Shown one piece after another: positions 7,349-15,571 of a DNA stretch of 64,000 nucleotides. Source of the DNA: Catellatospora sichuanensis (GTDB lineage Bacteria > Actinomycetota > Actinomycetes > Mycobacteriales > Micromonosporaceae); NCBI RefSeq assembly GCF_007483665.1, contig NZ_VIQO01000032.1, positions 94,924 to 158,923 of the forward strand, given 5' to 3'. The notes under the pieces were generated by a model, which ran no database searches, had not been told where the DNA came from, and saw only the letters and a list, made by a program, of their open reading frames with translations. The translations under genes and the position numbers were made by a program. Numbering within the stretch: the stretch's first letter is position 1; each line of letters begins with the position of its first letter.

Positions 7349-8058
7349 CGTCTCTGATTTCCTGAGTTTGTCTGTGTAGTTCAGACGTTCCGGGTGGGGC
7401 GTGGCCGTGTCGTGCCGGGTCCGAAGTCTCTGTGGTGGGAGATGACGGGGGTGGCGCGGACGTGGTGGAAGCCGGTCCGGTGGTGTGGGGGTTTCAGGAT
7501 TTCGTATGCAGGACCTGACGCCGCCGCCCGGGGGTGGTGGTTCTTGGGTTCCTGCCCCGCCGGACGCTGGCCACCGAGGGGTGGGGCGGGGGCCGTGCGC
7601 CGGTCGGGCACACGGTGGGAAAGCTTGAAAGGTGTTGGTCGCTTCGGGGTCGGGCCGTTCTTCGGACCACGAGCGGGGGCAGGTTGTCTGGTCGGGGGTA
7701 GGGTCGGGCGTCGCACGGTCGCGACGTTGCCTTCGACGACCGTGGTGGTGGTGTGTCGGCCGGTTTTGCGGTCGGTGCGGACGCTGGTTCGGGCGAATAG
7801 TCCGCGGGCGGTGATGCGCATGGCTGCGGCGTGGTCGCGGTCTGCGGACAGGTCGCAGCGCGGGCAGGTCGACCACTTCCAGCCCCGCTCGTTGGGCCGG
7901 TCGGGGGCGGGCAGGTGCTTGAGTTCGGTGTGTCCGTGGCCGCAGCGTGGGCAGTATCTGCTGGTGCCGCGGGCGGGCACGGTCACCACCGCGATGCCGG
8001 TCTTGGCGGCCAGATGCGTGATCGCGTCCATGACCTGGCCGCGGACCTGCCCGGACAG
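7349..8058 (-). mobile_element. IS200/IS605-type TnpB remnant: 3' part of tnpB plus right end
   Basis: The minus strand encodes about 216 residues of a TnpB C-terminus ending at 7381. It contains SRYCPRCGHG, then WKWSTCPRCDLSADRDHAAAMRI, which is the CxxC/CxxC zinc ribbon and the RuvC-III DRD motif, plus a 130-residue Arg/Pro-rich tail. RuvC-I and RuvC-II are missing; homology to the larger copy at 40204-41488 stops at about 8058, where an unrelated gene fragment begins. The non-coding right end (7349-7380) and the tail region are closely similar to the second copy, including two hairpins at 7521-7540 and 7571-7584. It cannot encode an active nuclease. Confidence 0.75.
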
Positions 8059-8381
8059 CAGAGATCGAGCACCGTAAGCCGGGCGGTTTCCCGGTCCGTT
8101 TTCAGCAGGTCGACGATCTCTGCGCTCAGACCGTCCTGGTCGTCGCCGAAATCGCGGCTCGATGCGCGCAGCAGCGTCGGCAGTGCCGCTACGCCGTCGA
8201 TGCCGGCCAGGATGCTGGCGATGAGGTCGCGGCCGTAGAAGTTCTCTTCGTGCAGGAACCGGTCGAGTTCCTCGTGCAGACGGGGAACCAGGGCGCTGTC
8301 ACCGCAGGCCGACAGCGCAGCGAGCGTCGGCGCGATGTCGTAATAGTGGCCCTCAAGCTCGATCGCGTGCCGCACCACGGC
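8059..8381 (-). pseudogene. HEAT-repeat-like protein fragment cut by the TnpB remnant
   Basis: From GTG 8381 the minus strand encodes about 107 residues of alpha-helical repeats: APTLAALSACGDSALVPRL, ENFYGRDLIASILAGIDGV, AALPTLLRASSRDFGDDQDG and LLKTDRETARLTVLDL. The pairing of helices with conserved Ala/Leu and a G-D-V turn resembles HEAT/PBS-lyase-like repeats. At 8058 the frame runs into TnpB sequence, giving a chimeric tail. The upstream frame closes at a TGA just before the start, so the 5' end could be native or also damaged. The family is not identified more closely. Confidence 0.55.
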
Positions 8382-8564
8382 CTCTAATGCCCGACGCTGT
8401 CGATCATTCGCTCAACTTGCCATATCTTGACCAGTCCGCCACAGCCCACGGTGCGCGAGACGACTCTGCACGAACAGGAGTCTTCGGTAGGGGCCTGATG
8501 GCAGATGTCCGGCCTGTGCGTCCGGTGCGGGGGAGACGGTGGCTGATGGGAACCTGCAGCGAAG

Positions 8565-10241
8565 TCACCCTCTGACGGTGAACTCCAGCTCATCCACGGG
8601 GTTGGCGAATTCGCTGACTCGTAGTGACACCTGCATCCGCCACGTCCCCGATACCGGGAGCAGGACCTGCGCCGTGTAGAAGCCTGCTGACACGTGTGTC
8701 AGCGGGACGGCGCCGAGCGTCGCCCCGTCGGTGGACAGACGCACCACGGGCGGTGCGACACCCTCGGTGGGTTCGCCGGCCGTGGAACTCAGCCGAAGGG
8801 TGATGGTGTTGGAACCGCGGGTGAGTGGTGTGAGGGAGGCCCGCACCTTGATGTCGCCCAGCGTTGTCTCATGCGTGTCGGGATTGGCCTCGGCCGTCAC
8901 GCTCGCGGGCCGGGAGCCGCCCTCGGGACTCGTGTCGACGAGGAATCCGGTGACGAGCAGGGCGACAGCAAGGACGGCGCCCTCGATCGCGGTGGCCCGC
9001 ACCACCGGTCGGGCGTGCGTTTGTCGGCTGGTCTTGTTCGCTGCCCGCTTGAGCGAGGGGAGCAGCGACCACCTGTTCCACGCCGCGATCGCGAGAGCTG
9101 CCAGCACGATGGCGATCTTGGCTGTTACCAGCCTGCCGTAGCCGGTGTCGACGAGAGCTGACCAGGAACCGATGAGCCGCCATGCGAGCAGCGTTCCGGT
9201 GGCGACCAGGGCCGCGAGCACGCCGGCGGCGGCGGTGGAGAACCGGGCGAGCGTCTCGGCCGCGGCGGCTCCGCGGCTGGACAGGGCTGGCAGCGTCAGT
9301 GCCAAGCCGGCGAGTCCGCCGAGCCATATGCTGCCCGCGAGCAGGTGCAGCGCGTCCGCGCCGATGACGAGGCTTTCGGGGCTCGCTGCACGGGTGTGCC
9401 CTACCAGTGCGGGGGCCATGACCGTGAGCGCGGCGGTCCCTGCCGCTGCGACGCGTCGCTGTCGCGATGCGGACCCGGGACTGAGCAGGGCCAGGGCCAG
9501 TGCCAGTCCGGCGACGACGGCCGCGGCGACGGCGTACTCGGTCAGCGGCAGAGAGGACCACGTTGCGCCCTGTTTGAGCAGCGCCGGCCCGCCGCCGAGC
9601 AGATAGGCCGCGGTGATCGGCAACGCGGCAAGCCACGCCGCGGCTGCGACGGCCGCAGCGGCACGCGCGAAGGCGGCCGTACGTCGTCGTGGGTGGTCGG
9701 CACCGGGGTCGGTGGGCAGGAACATGGCGGCGAACGCGACAAGCCCGGCTGCGAGCAGCAGGCCGACATAGCCCACGACGCGGGCCAGGGTCAGTGTCCA
9801 GGGAACCTGCGGGATGCTGCTGGAGTCACTCGAAGAGGGGGCGGTGACAGGGGTGGGCGCGCCGACGGAGAAGGTGAGGGACCCGCTGATGGGATGCCCG
9901 TCATCGGAGACGACCCGCCAGGTGATCACGGTAGTGCCGTCGCCCAGGCGGGCAGACGGCACGACTCGGAGTTCGGTGCCCGTGACGGTCGGATTCGCTT
10001 CGACCGGCTCACCCTGCGGGCCGTAGACCTGGACGCCGCCCGGGATGGCGCGTACTGGTTCATCGAACGTGAACAGGATCCGGTCGGGTGCGGTCTGCAG
10101 GACCGCACCCTCGGCCGGGTTGGTGCTGACCAGGTGCGCGTGCGCGTTCGCCGGCTGGGGGAAGCCGAGCAGCAGCGCGGATACGAAGACCAGGACCAGC
10201 AGTGCCGTTGTCCGGATGCGCCGCGATCGTGGGTCGCTCAT
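8565..10241 (-). CDS. CopC-CopD fusion, copper resistance/uptake membrane protein
   Basis: Encodes 558 residues from ATG 10241. A signal peptide (about residues 1-38, ending QPANA) releases a mature N-terminus HAHLVSTNPAEG, the CopC form in which the N-terminal His ligates copper. The CopC beta-sandwich (FDEPVRAIPGGVQVYG, VVSDDGHPISGSLTFSVG) extends to ~135. It is followed by eight or so helices of a CopD domain (PF05425) with WLAALPITAAYLLGG, DALHLLAGSIWLGGLAGLAL and KIAIVLAALAIAAWNRW. A C-terminal extracytoplasmic domain resembling FixH/YtkA follows (LTPLTRGSNTITLRLSSTAG, AGFYTAQVLLPVSGTWRM). It is the second gene of a pair: ATG overlaps the stop of the YcnI gene by 4 bp. Role: periplasmic copper handling and movement across the membrane. 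Confidence 0.9.
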   Translation of the reverse strand: MSDPRSRRIRTTALLVLVFVSALLLGFPQPANAHAHLVSTNPAEGAVLQTAPDRILFTFDEPVRAIPGGVQVYGPQGEPVEANPTVTGTELRVVPSARLGDGTTVITWRVVSDDGHPISGSLTFSVGAPTPVTAPSSSDSSSIPQVPWTLTLARVVGYVGLLLAAGLVAFAAMFLPTDPGADHPRRRTAAFARAAAAVAAAAWLAALPITAAYLLGGGPALLKQGATWSSLPLTEYAVAAAVVAGLALALALLSPGSASRQRRVAAAGTAALTVMAPALVGHTRAASPESLVIGADALHLLAGSIWLGGLAGLALTLPALSSRGAAAAETLARFSTAAAGVLAALVATGTLLAWRLIGSWSALVDTGYGRLVTAKIAIVLAALAIAAWNRWSLLPSLKRAANKTSRQTHARPVVRATAIEGAVLAVALLVTGFLVDTSPEGGSRPASVTAEANPDTHETTLGDIKVRASLTPLTRGSNTITLRLSSTAGEPTEGVAPPVVRLSTDGATLGAVPLTHVSAGFYTAQVLLPVSGTWRMQVSLRVSEFANPVDELEFTVRG

Positions 10242-11008
10242 GCCCGACGGCGCTGTCGTACGAGCGCCGCACCGCCGAGGACCGAGCCGAGGACGCCGGC
10301 CGCCAGCGCGGCGAGGGTCAATGCGCGGTCCGTTCCCGACAGGGGCTCGGTGGCGGCGGAGTGCATGGGGTGCGCGTTGCTGGTGGTCATGTGGTGGAGC
10401 GTGCCCTCGTCGGGCTCGGAGGTGGTGAATCTCGGGGCGGGCAGCTCGAGTTCTTCGACGTTCCGCCCGTCCTGGGCAACCTCGATCCAGGCGGACTCGC
10501 CTTGCTCGCAGGTCTGGATGGTCGGGAAGACGAGCTCGGTTCCCGCGGCTTCGGGTAGCTGGACCGTGAGTTCGAAGACCTCGCGGTAGCCGTCCGGCAG
10601 TGGGGTGTCCGTGCTGAACGTGACCGAGGCTACCCGTTGCACGATCTGGGTGCCGTGGGAGTCCGTCACGGGCGGGTCGACCGTTTGCGTCTGCTTCGCG
10701 ATCTTCCACAGTGCTGTCCGGGTGGGGGTCACTGAGGTGATCTGCGCCGGGATCTGAATAGTGATCTTGGTGGTGGGCGAGTTCCTGCAGCCGTGCCCGA
10801 CGCTGAACTGGAGGACTGCGTGGGCGCCGGCCGCGGTGGTGGAGGGGGTGACGGTGACGTGCGCACTCGCCGGGGACGCGAGACCGAACAGGCTGACGAT
10901 CAGCGTGGCGGCGCTGATCTGCATGCCGCGCCGTGCCCGCGTCCGAGTCGAACGGCGGTCGTGCTGGTCGGCCTGGGCCCGGACGGATCCGATGTCGTTG
11001 CGCCGCAT
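10238..11008 (-). CDS. YcnI-family (DUF1775) copper-binding membrane-anchored protein
   Basis: Encodes 256 residues. A long N-terminal region ends in a signal peptide (LIVSLFGLASPASA) and yields mature HVTVTPSTTAAGAHAVLQF, the N-terminal His plus downstream features of the YcnI/DUF1775 fold that binds Cu(II). The core runs through RNSPTTKITIQIPAQI, DGYREVFELTVQLPEAAG and FPTIQTCEQGESAWIEV. A C-terminal transmembrane helix (ALTLAALAAGVLGSVLGG) precedes a basic tail that anchors it outside. ATG 11008 is preceded by GAGGA at good spacing. It is translationally coupled to CopC-CopD, a common actinobacterial pairing for extracytoplasmic copper management. Confidence 0.9.
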   Translation of the reverse strand: MRRNDIGSVRAQADQHDRRSTRTRARRGMQISAATLIVSLFGLASPASAHVTVTPSTTAAGAHAVLQFSVGHGCRNSPTTKITIQIPAQITSVTPTRTALWKIAKQTQTVDPPVTDSHGTQIVQRVASVTFSTDTPLPDGYREVFELTVQLPEAAGTELVFPTIQTCEQGESAWIEVAQDGRNVEELELPAPRFTTSEPDEGTLHHMTTSNAHPMHSAATEPLSGTDRALTLAALAAGVLGSVLGGAALVRQRRRA

Positions 11009-11085
11009 GTCGCATCCTCGCGCTCAGGGCGAGTCGGCTCGCCCGGTGTTGATCGATGTGCGGGTTGGTCGTGCGGGTCGCAGTG

Positions 11086-11114
11086 ATTCGACCAACCAGC
11101 GGAACCAATGTCAA
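11086..11114 (-). promoter_or_regulatory. Candidate promoter for the ycnI-copCD operon
   Basis: On the minus strand TTGACA (11114-11109) and TCGAAT (11091-11086) are separated by 17 bp, about 80 bp before the YcnI start. A GTTCACATA half-site lies immediately upstream, resembling the IclR-type sites of the neighbouring locus. The -35 is perfect and the -10 weak. Confidence 0.45.
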
Positions 11115-11164
11115 GTATGTGAACTGGGCGCATTGCGGAGCCGCTGGGCTGAACGGTAGCGTGC

Positions 11165-11180
11165 GTTCACGTTAGCGAAC
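11165..11180. promoter_or_regulatory. IclR-type operator candidate before the tautomerase gene
   Basis: GTTCACGTTAGCGAAC has GTTC/GAAC ends 16 bp apart and closely resembles GTTCACATAGCGGAAC at 12718-12733. It lies 43 bp before the tautomerase start and about 160 bp before the divergent copper operon. The similarity suggests control by the IclR protein encoded at 11801-12613. Confidence 0.45.
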
Positions 11181-11222
11181 TCAAGTCCATATGGTGGACA
11201 GCCGGTATCTGGGAGGGGCGTC

Positions 11223-11447
11223 ATGCCTAACATCACCGTTGAACTGCTCGCGGGCCGGTCCTTGGAGCAGCGCAGGGCCTTTGCCCGGGCCGTGACCGAC
11301 AATGCCGTCGAGATCCTTGGGGCCCGTGAGCAGGACGTCCGCATGGTGTTCAGCGAGATCACCGCCGATGTCGTGGCCAACGGGGGTGTGCTGGCCAGCG
11401 AGGACGCCAGCCGTGCCGGTGTGCTGGCCGCGTTCGACAAGCACTGA
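11223..11447 (+). CDS. 4-oxalocrotonate tautomerase-family protein
   Basis: Encodes 74 residues starting MPNITVELL. After Met removal, Pro1 would be the catalytic base of the tautomerase superfamily. The beta-alpha-beta unit continues with EQRRAFARAVTDNAVEILG and VRMVFSEITADVVANGG. ATG 11223 is preceded by GGGAGG. Family members interconvert keto/enol forms of 2-oxo acids as small oligomers. Proximity to the uronate-type locus and an upstream IclR-like site suggest it processes an unsaturated uronate or ketoacid, which is an inference. A strong palindrome 57 bp after the stop probably ends its transcript. Confidence 0.85.
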   Translation: MPNITVELLAGRSLEQRRAFARAVTDNAVEILGAREQDVRMVFSEITADVVANGGVLASEDASRAGVLAAFDKH

Positions 11448-11800
11448 GGCCCTGTTTGGACGGTGGGCCGGCCGGCTGAGCCTTGCTCAGCGCGGCAGGC
11501 GGTACAGGCACGGAGATCTCCGTGCCTGTCGGTAGGGTTCTATGCGGATGCTGACGTGGGGCTGGCCGGGGGCATGGTCGGTCCCATCGTCGTTGTACGG
11601 GTCAGACGGTGGCGTGGCAGGCGAGCCGTCAGGTCATGGCCCCTGCGCCGGCCCAGTGGACCACTGCTTCGTCACGGTCTGGGCGGCCGTGACAGGCGAC
11701 CGGCGAGTGCGTCCAGGTCCAGGCTGCGGCCCCCGGCTTCGCGAGGTGTGCGACAACGGCCGGCTTCAAAGAATGCGACCTGCGCAGTATGCGCAGTGGT
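11448..11800. other. Intergenic region between convergent genes
   Basis: It contains the terminator-like palindrome at 11504-11529. The remaining 270 bp show no convincing gene or repeat. Confidence 0.5.
11504..11529 (+). terminator. Terminator-like perfect palindrome after the tautomerase gene
   Basis: Two 13-bp arms beginning ACAGGCACGGA and ending TCCGTGCCTGT form a perfect 26-bp inverted repeat, foldable as an 11-bp stem with a GATC loop. It lies 57 bp after the stop codon and has no U-tract. Confidence 0.55.
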
Positions 11801-12613
11801 TCAGCGCACCGGCCTGTTGTCACGCATCGCCGACAGGCGAGCCTTCACGCTCAGCAGGGTCTCGATGATGAAGTCTTCCCGGCCCTTTTTGAGGCGGCTG
11901 ATGGGGACTGCGATGCTCAGCGCGTCGACCGATTGGGAGGAGAAGGGCAGCGCGACCCCGAAGCAGCGCACGCCCAGGCAGGATTCCTCGGTCTCCTCCG
12001 CGTAGCCGAGCTGGGCGGCCTTGTCGATGGTCGCCAGCAAGACGTCCCGGTTCGTGATCGTCTGGGAGGTGATGGCTTTGATCTGGTGGGGAACGAATGT
12101 CCCGCGGACGTCTTCGGGCATCTCTGCGAGCATCGCCCGTCCCAGGGCCGTGCTGTAAGCGGGAAGGCGGCGGCCGACGGCTGAGTACATGCGCAACGGA
12201 TGCTTGGACTCGCGCTTGGCGGTGTAGATGACCTCGGTGCCTTCCAGGCGGCCCAGGTGCACCGTCTCCTCGGTAGCCGCCGCGATCTCGTCCATCACGG
12301 CGCTGGCACGCGACAGCACGGGGTCGCCATCGATGTAGGCGGAGCTGACCGTCAGCGTATGAACTCCGAGCCGGTAGACGGTGCCGGTCTGGTCGGTGTC
12401 CAGCCATCCGCGAGCACACATGGTGCGCAGGAGCGCGTGCAGGCTGCTCTTCGGGATGCCGAGGCGGGTGGCCAGCTGCAGCTGGGTGCCGGGGCCATGA
12501 GCGGCGATGTCGTCCAGGACGTCGAGGACGCGAGCAGCAGATTTGACCCCCGAGGTAGCGGAGCTGCTGTTGACCGTTTTGTCCGCGTCCACCGCGGCCT
12601 CCTCATGATCCAT
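11801..12613 (-). CDS. IclR-family transcriptional regulator
   Basis: Encodes 270 residues. The N-terminal winged HTH (about 24-80) includes SAARVLDVLDDIAAHGPG and LATRLGIPKSSLHALLRTM. The IclR effector domain (about 95-265) includes ETVHLGRLEGTEVIY, ALGRAMLAEMP, GYAEETEESCLGVRCFG and ALSIAVPISR. The ACIQ-like CLG/CFGVALP segment is characteristic. It is divergent from the kdu operon across a 144-bp gap containing two near-identical palindromes, one overlapping the expected kdu start point, so it most likely represses kduI-kduD-transporter-dehydrogenase and itself. The inducer is probably a deoxy-ketouronate or KDG, by analogy with KdgR, which is also an IclR protein. Confidence 0.9.
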   Translation of the reverse strand: MDHEEAAVDADKTVNSSSATSGVKSAARVLDVLDDIAAHGPGTQLQLATRLGIPKSSLHALLRTMCARGWLDTDQTGTVYRLGVHTLTVSSAYIDGDPVLSRASAVMDEIAAATEETVHLGRLEGTEVIYTAKRESKHPLRMYSAVGRRLPAYSTALGRAMLAEMPEDVRGTFVPHQIKAITSQTITNRDVLLATIDKAAQLGYAEETEESCLGVRCFGVALPFSSQSVDALSIAVPISRLKKGREDFIIETLLSVKARLSAMRDNRPVR

Positions 12614-12651
12614 CGTGGTACAGGCACTTGGCGCCTAACACTAAACCACAG

Positions 12652-12667
12652 TTCACATAGAGGGACC
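12652..12667. promoter_or_regulatory. IclR-type operator candidate, iclR-proximal
   Basis: GTTCACATAGAGGGAC repeats the first ten bases of the site at 12718-12733. It lies about 40 bp from the iclR start, consistent with autoregulation. Confidence 0.5.
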
Positions 12668-12679
12668 GACTTCGGCCCC

Positions 12680-12709
12680 TTGACTCGTGATCGAAGGCAT
12701 AGGTATCGT
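12680..12709 (+). promoter_or_regulatory. Candidate promoter for the kdu operon
   Basis: TTGACT (12680-12685) and TATCGT (12704-12709) are 18 bp apart. The predicted start at about 12716 lies at the edge of the operator 12718-12733, so the regulator would block transcription by occupying the start site. Confidence 0.45.
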
Positions 12710-12717
12710 CGCGCTCA

Positions 12718-12733
12718 GTTCACATAGCGGAAC
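12718..12733. promoter_or_regulatory. IclR-type operator candidate, kdu-proximal
   Basis: GTTCACATAGCGGAAC is a partial palindrome (GTTC/GAAC ends) that begins just downstream of the predicted -10 box. A related sequence occurs at 12652 and near-identical ends occur at 11165-11180 and 20969-20986. Confidence 0.55.
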
Positions 12734-12757
12734 CAGGTTCACAACCGAGGAGAAGTT

Positions 12758-13573
12758 TTGATCGAGGTAAGGCACTCCGCATCGCCGTCCAGCGTGGAGA
12801 CGGCAACCAATGCGGACCTGCGAAAGAACTTTCTCGTCGACAGCCTGTTCCGCACCGGCGAGGTGCACGGGGTGTACACCCACGATGACCGGCTGGTCGT
12901 CGGCGGAGCGGTGCCCGGTGCCGGCCAGCTCGAACTGCCGGCCTGGGACGTGCTCGGCACGGCGTCGCACCTGGCCCGCCGCGAGCTCGGCATCGTCAAC
13001 GTCGGCCAGTCCGGCCACGTGCTCGTCAACGACGAGAAGTTCGAACTCCGTCACCTCGACGGACTGTTCGTCGGCCGCGGCAACGAGGTCGTGTTCGCCG
13101 GTGCCGACGCCGCGTTCTACTTCGTCTCCGCCCCGGCACACGCGGCCTACCCGACCGCCCTGCTGAGCCACGCGGCGATCGAGCCGGTCAAGCTGGGCAC
13201 GCCGCAGGGCGCGAGCCAGCGCAGCCTCTACCGCTACGCCTGGGGTCAGGAGCTGCAGACCTCGGTGCTCCAGTTCGGCGTGACCGTCATCGCCGACGGC
13301 TCCGTCTGGAACACGTTCCCGCCGCATCTGCACGACCGGCGTACCGAGGTCTACATGTACGTCGACCTCGACGACAAGGACCGGATCTTCCACCTGATGG
13401 GCCAGCCCGGCGCCGCCCGCCACCTCGTCGTGCGCGACCGCGAGGCCGTCATCTCGCCGCCGTGGTCGATCCACTCGGGCGTCGGCACCGGCTCGTACGC
13501 CTTCATCTGGGCCATGGCCGGCGAGAACAACGACTACACCGATCTGCAGCCCGTGGCGCTGGAGGATCTGTGA
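12758..13573 (+). CDS. kduI: 5-dehydro-4-deoxy-D-glucuronate isomerase (KduI)
   Basis: Encodes 271 residues, the family's usual length. N-terminal EVRHSASPSSVETATNADLRK and the cupin strands of the second half (PPHLHDRRTEVYMYVDL with an HxHxxxxE metal motif; SPPWSIHSGVGTGSYAFIWAMAGEN) match KduI. The enzyme isomerises 5-keto-4-deoxyuronate (DKI) to 2,5-diketo-3-deoxygluconate during pectin, alginate-like or glycosaminoglycan oligomer breakdown. TTG 12758 follows GAGGAGA at good spacing. The stop overlaps the GTG start of kduD (CTGTGACC), so the two are coupled. It is transcribed away from iclR, with operators and promoter directly upstream. Confidence 0.95.
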   Translation: MIEVRHSASPSSVETATNADLRKNFLVDSLFRTGEVHGVYTHDDRLVVGGAVPGAGQLELPAWDVLGTASHLARRELGIVNVGQSGHVLVNDEKFELRHLDGLFVGRGNEVVFAGADAAFYFVSAPAHAAYPTALLSHAAIEPVKLGTPQGASQRSLYRYAWGQELQTSVLQFGVTVIADGSVWNTFPPHLHDRRTEVYMYVDLDDKDRIFHLMGQPGAARHLVVRDREAVISPPWSIHSGVGTGSYAFIWAMAGENNDYTDLQPVALEDL

Positions 13574-14349
13574 CCGCTCAGCCTGCCGCCGAACTCCGCT
13601 CGCCGTTCGACCTGACCGGCCGCTGCGCCGTCGTGACCGGCGCCGGCCGCGGCCTGGGGCAGGCCATCGCCCGCGGGCTCGCCCAGGCCGGTGCCGACCT
13701 GGTCCTGCTGGGCAGGCCGGGCAGCCAGTCGGCCACCCGGGACCAGCTGGCCGGCCTCGGCCGGGACGTGGAGCTCGTCGACCTCGACGTCAGCGACCAC
13801 GACGCCGTCGAGCGGGTCGCCGCGCAGGTGAACGGCAACCGCCAGGTCGACATCCTGGTCAACAACGCCGGCATCATCGACCGCGCGGACTCGGTGGACG
13901 TGAGCCGGCAGTCGTGGAACCGCGTGGTGGACGTCAATCTGAACGGCCTGTTCCTGCTCTGCCAGCAGTTCGGGCGCCCGATGACCGAACGCGGGCACGG
14001 CAAGATCGTCAACGTCGCCAGCCTGCTCTCCTTCCAGGGCGGACTCCGCGTGGCGTCCTACGCCGCCAGCAAGCACGGCGTCGCCGGCGTCACCAAGGCC
14101 CTGGCCAACGAGTGGGGACCGCGCGGGGTGCAGGTCAACGCCATCGCACCCGGCTACATGAACACCGACAACACGACCGCGCTGCGTGCGGACCCGGACC
14201 GCTCCCGGTCCATCCTCGAACGCATCCCGGCCGGTCGCTGGGGAGACGCCTCCGACATCGCCGGAGCGGCTGTCTTCCTGAGTTCCGCCGCCGCCGACTA
14301 CGTCAACGGCCACGTCCTGGTCGTCGACGGAGGCTGGATGGCCCGCTGA
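13570..14349 (+). CDS. kduD: 2-dehydro-3-deoxy-D-gluconate 5-dehydrogenase (KduD), SDR family
   Basis: From GTG 13570, overlapping the kduI stop, it encodes 259 residues of a classical short-chain dehydrogenase. Visible motifs are the cofactor loop TGAGRGLGQAI (about residues 27-37), NNAG, catalytic Ser in VNVASLLSF, YAASKHG with the Tyr-Lys pair, and PGYMNTDNT. KduD reduces 2,5-diketo-3-deoxygluconate to 2-keto-3-deoxygluconate with NAD(P)H, the step after KduI. Longer upstream reading is excluded because it would overlap all of kduI's end in another frame. No kdgK or kdgA follows, so later steps must be elsewhere or use the dehydrogenase at 19158. Confidence 0.92.
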   Translation: MTAQPAAELRSPFDLTGRCAVVTGAGRGLGQAIARGLAQAGADLVLLGRPGSQSATRDQLAGLGRDVELVDLDVSDHDAVERVAAQVNGNRQVDILVNNAGIIDRADSVDVSRQSWNRVVDVNLNGLFLLCQQFGRPMTERGHGKIVNVASLLSFQGGLRVASYAASKHGVAGVTKALANEWGPRGVQVNAIAPGYMNTDNTTALRADPDRSRSILERIPAGRWGDASDIAGAAVFLSSAAADYVNGHVLVVDGGWMAR

Positions 14350-14485
14350 CCCTGGCCTCCAGCGCACCGAACCCGCACCATACAACGACGCTGTCGCCAT
14401 CAGCGCCCCGGCGGCAGATATCGCTCTCTGTTTGTGCCACCCCTCCCGCCGGATCCTCCGGCACTGAAGAGATCGAGGAACAACC

Positions 14486-15571
14486 ATGAGGATCGCGTTT
14501 CGTCCCACCGCGGCGTTAATCTCCCTATCGCTGGCGGCCGCCGCCCTGGCCGGCTGCAGCGAGCAGGCAGCCGGAGACGGCGACCCCGCCGCCGCGGGCG
14601 CCTGCAAGCCGGCTGACGTCAAACTGGTGGGCCAGGTCCGCAACGAGTCCAACCCGTACGAGGCCTCGTGGCTGGCCGGCGGCGACGCCTTCGCCAAGTC
14701 GGTCGGTCTCACCCAGCAGCGCCTCACCTACGGCGGTGACTCCACCAAGCAGCAGGAGCAGATCAGCCAGATTCTCGCCGGCGACACCAAGTGCCTGGTC
14801 ATGAACGTGCTTCCCAACGGCGACTCGGACACCGCGCCGATCGTCAAGGGCGCCGACAAGGCCGGTGCCTTCCTCGTCACGCAGTGGAACAAGCCGGCCG
14901 ACCTGAACCCGGCCGACTACAAGACGTGGATCAGCCACATCACCTACAACGGCGTCGAGTCCGGCAAGCAGATCGGTGACGCGCTCGCCAAGTCGATCGG
15001 CGGCTCGGGCGGCATCATCGCGCTGCAGGGCGTCCTGGACACCGCGGCCGCCAAGGACCGGTTCGCCGGACTCCAGGCGTCGCTCAAGGAGAATTCCGGC
15101 GTCCAGCTGCTCGACCAGCAGACCGCCAACTTCTCGCGCGCCGAGGCGCTCACCGTCACCAAGACGCTGCTGACCAAGCACGGCGACAAGGTCAAGGGCA
15201 TCTGGGCCGCCAACGACGACATGGCGCTCGGCGCTCTGGAAGCACTCCAGCAGGCAGGTCGTGCGGGCAAGGTGGCGGTCGTCGGCATCGACGCCGTGCC
15301 CGACGCCGTCACGGCGGTGCAGAGCGGAGCCATGACCGCCACCGTCTCCAGCGACGGCACGTGGCAGGGCGGGATCGGCCTGGCGATCGGCTTCTGCGTG
15401 GCCACCGGCAAGCTGGAGGTCAAGGACATCGCCGCGGACAACCGGGCGTTCTTCGCCGAGCAGTTCCTCATCACCAAGGACAACGCCGCCGACTTCGCCC
15501 AGCCGAAGACCAACCCGTCGGACTTCGACTGCGCCAACGTCTTCAAGCGTGTGGCCGGGCCCCTGAAGTGA
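14486..15571 (+). CDS. Sugar ABC transporter substrate-binding lipoprotein (RbsB-type)
   Basis: Encodes 361 residues. A lipoprotein signal (LISLSLAAAALAGCS, Cys about 24) is followed by a type I periplasmic-binding fold: VKLVGQVRNESNPYEASWLAG, QQEQISQILAGDTKCLVMNVLP, ALQGVLDTAAAKDRFAGLQ, GIWAANDDMALGALEALQQAG and VVGIDAVPDAVTAVQSGAM, as in ribose/xylose/inositol-type proteins. ATG 14486 follows GAGGAA. It captures the substrate outside the membrane for the two permeases and ATPase downstream. Given kduI/kduD, the ligand may be an unsaturated uronate, KDG-like acid or galacturonide; this is inferred. The 137-bp gap after kduD may hold an internal promoter, though none is obvious. Confidence 0.9.
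   Translation: MRIAFRPTAALISLSLAAAALAGCSEQAAGDGDPAAAGACKPADVKLVGQVRNESNPYEASWLAGGDAFAKSVGLTQQRLTYGGDSTKQQEQISQILAGDTKCLVMNVLPNGDSDTAPIVKGADKAGAFLVTQWNKPADLNPADYKTWISHITYNGVESGKQIGDALAKSIGGSGGIIALQGVLDTAAAKDRFAGLQASLKENSGVQLLDQQTANFSRAEALTVTKTLLTKHGDKVKGIWAANDDMALGALEALQQAGRAGKVAVVGIDAVPDAVTAVQSGAMTATVSSDGTWQGGIGLAIGFCVATGKLEVKDIAADNRAFFAEQFLITKDNAADFAQPKTNPSDFDCANVFKRVAGPLK

Noticed and set aside
10242..11114. N-terminal extension of the CopC-CopD frame upstream to 11114
   Set aside because: The extension is Arg/His/Pro-rich and overlaps the whole YcnI gene in another frame; the signal peptide begins at ATG 10241.
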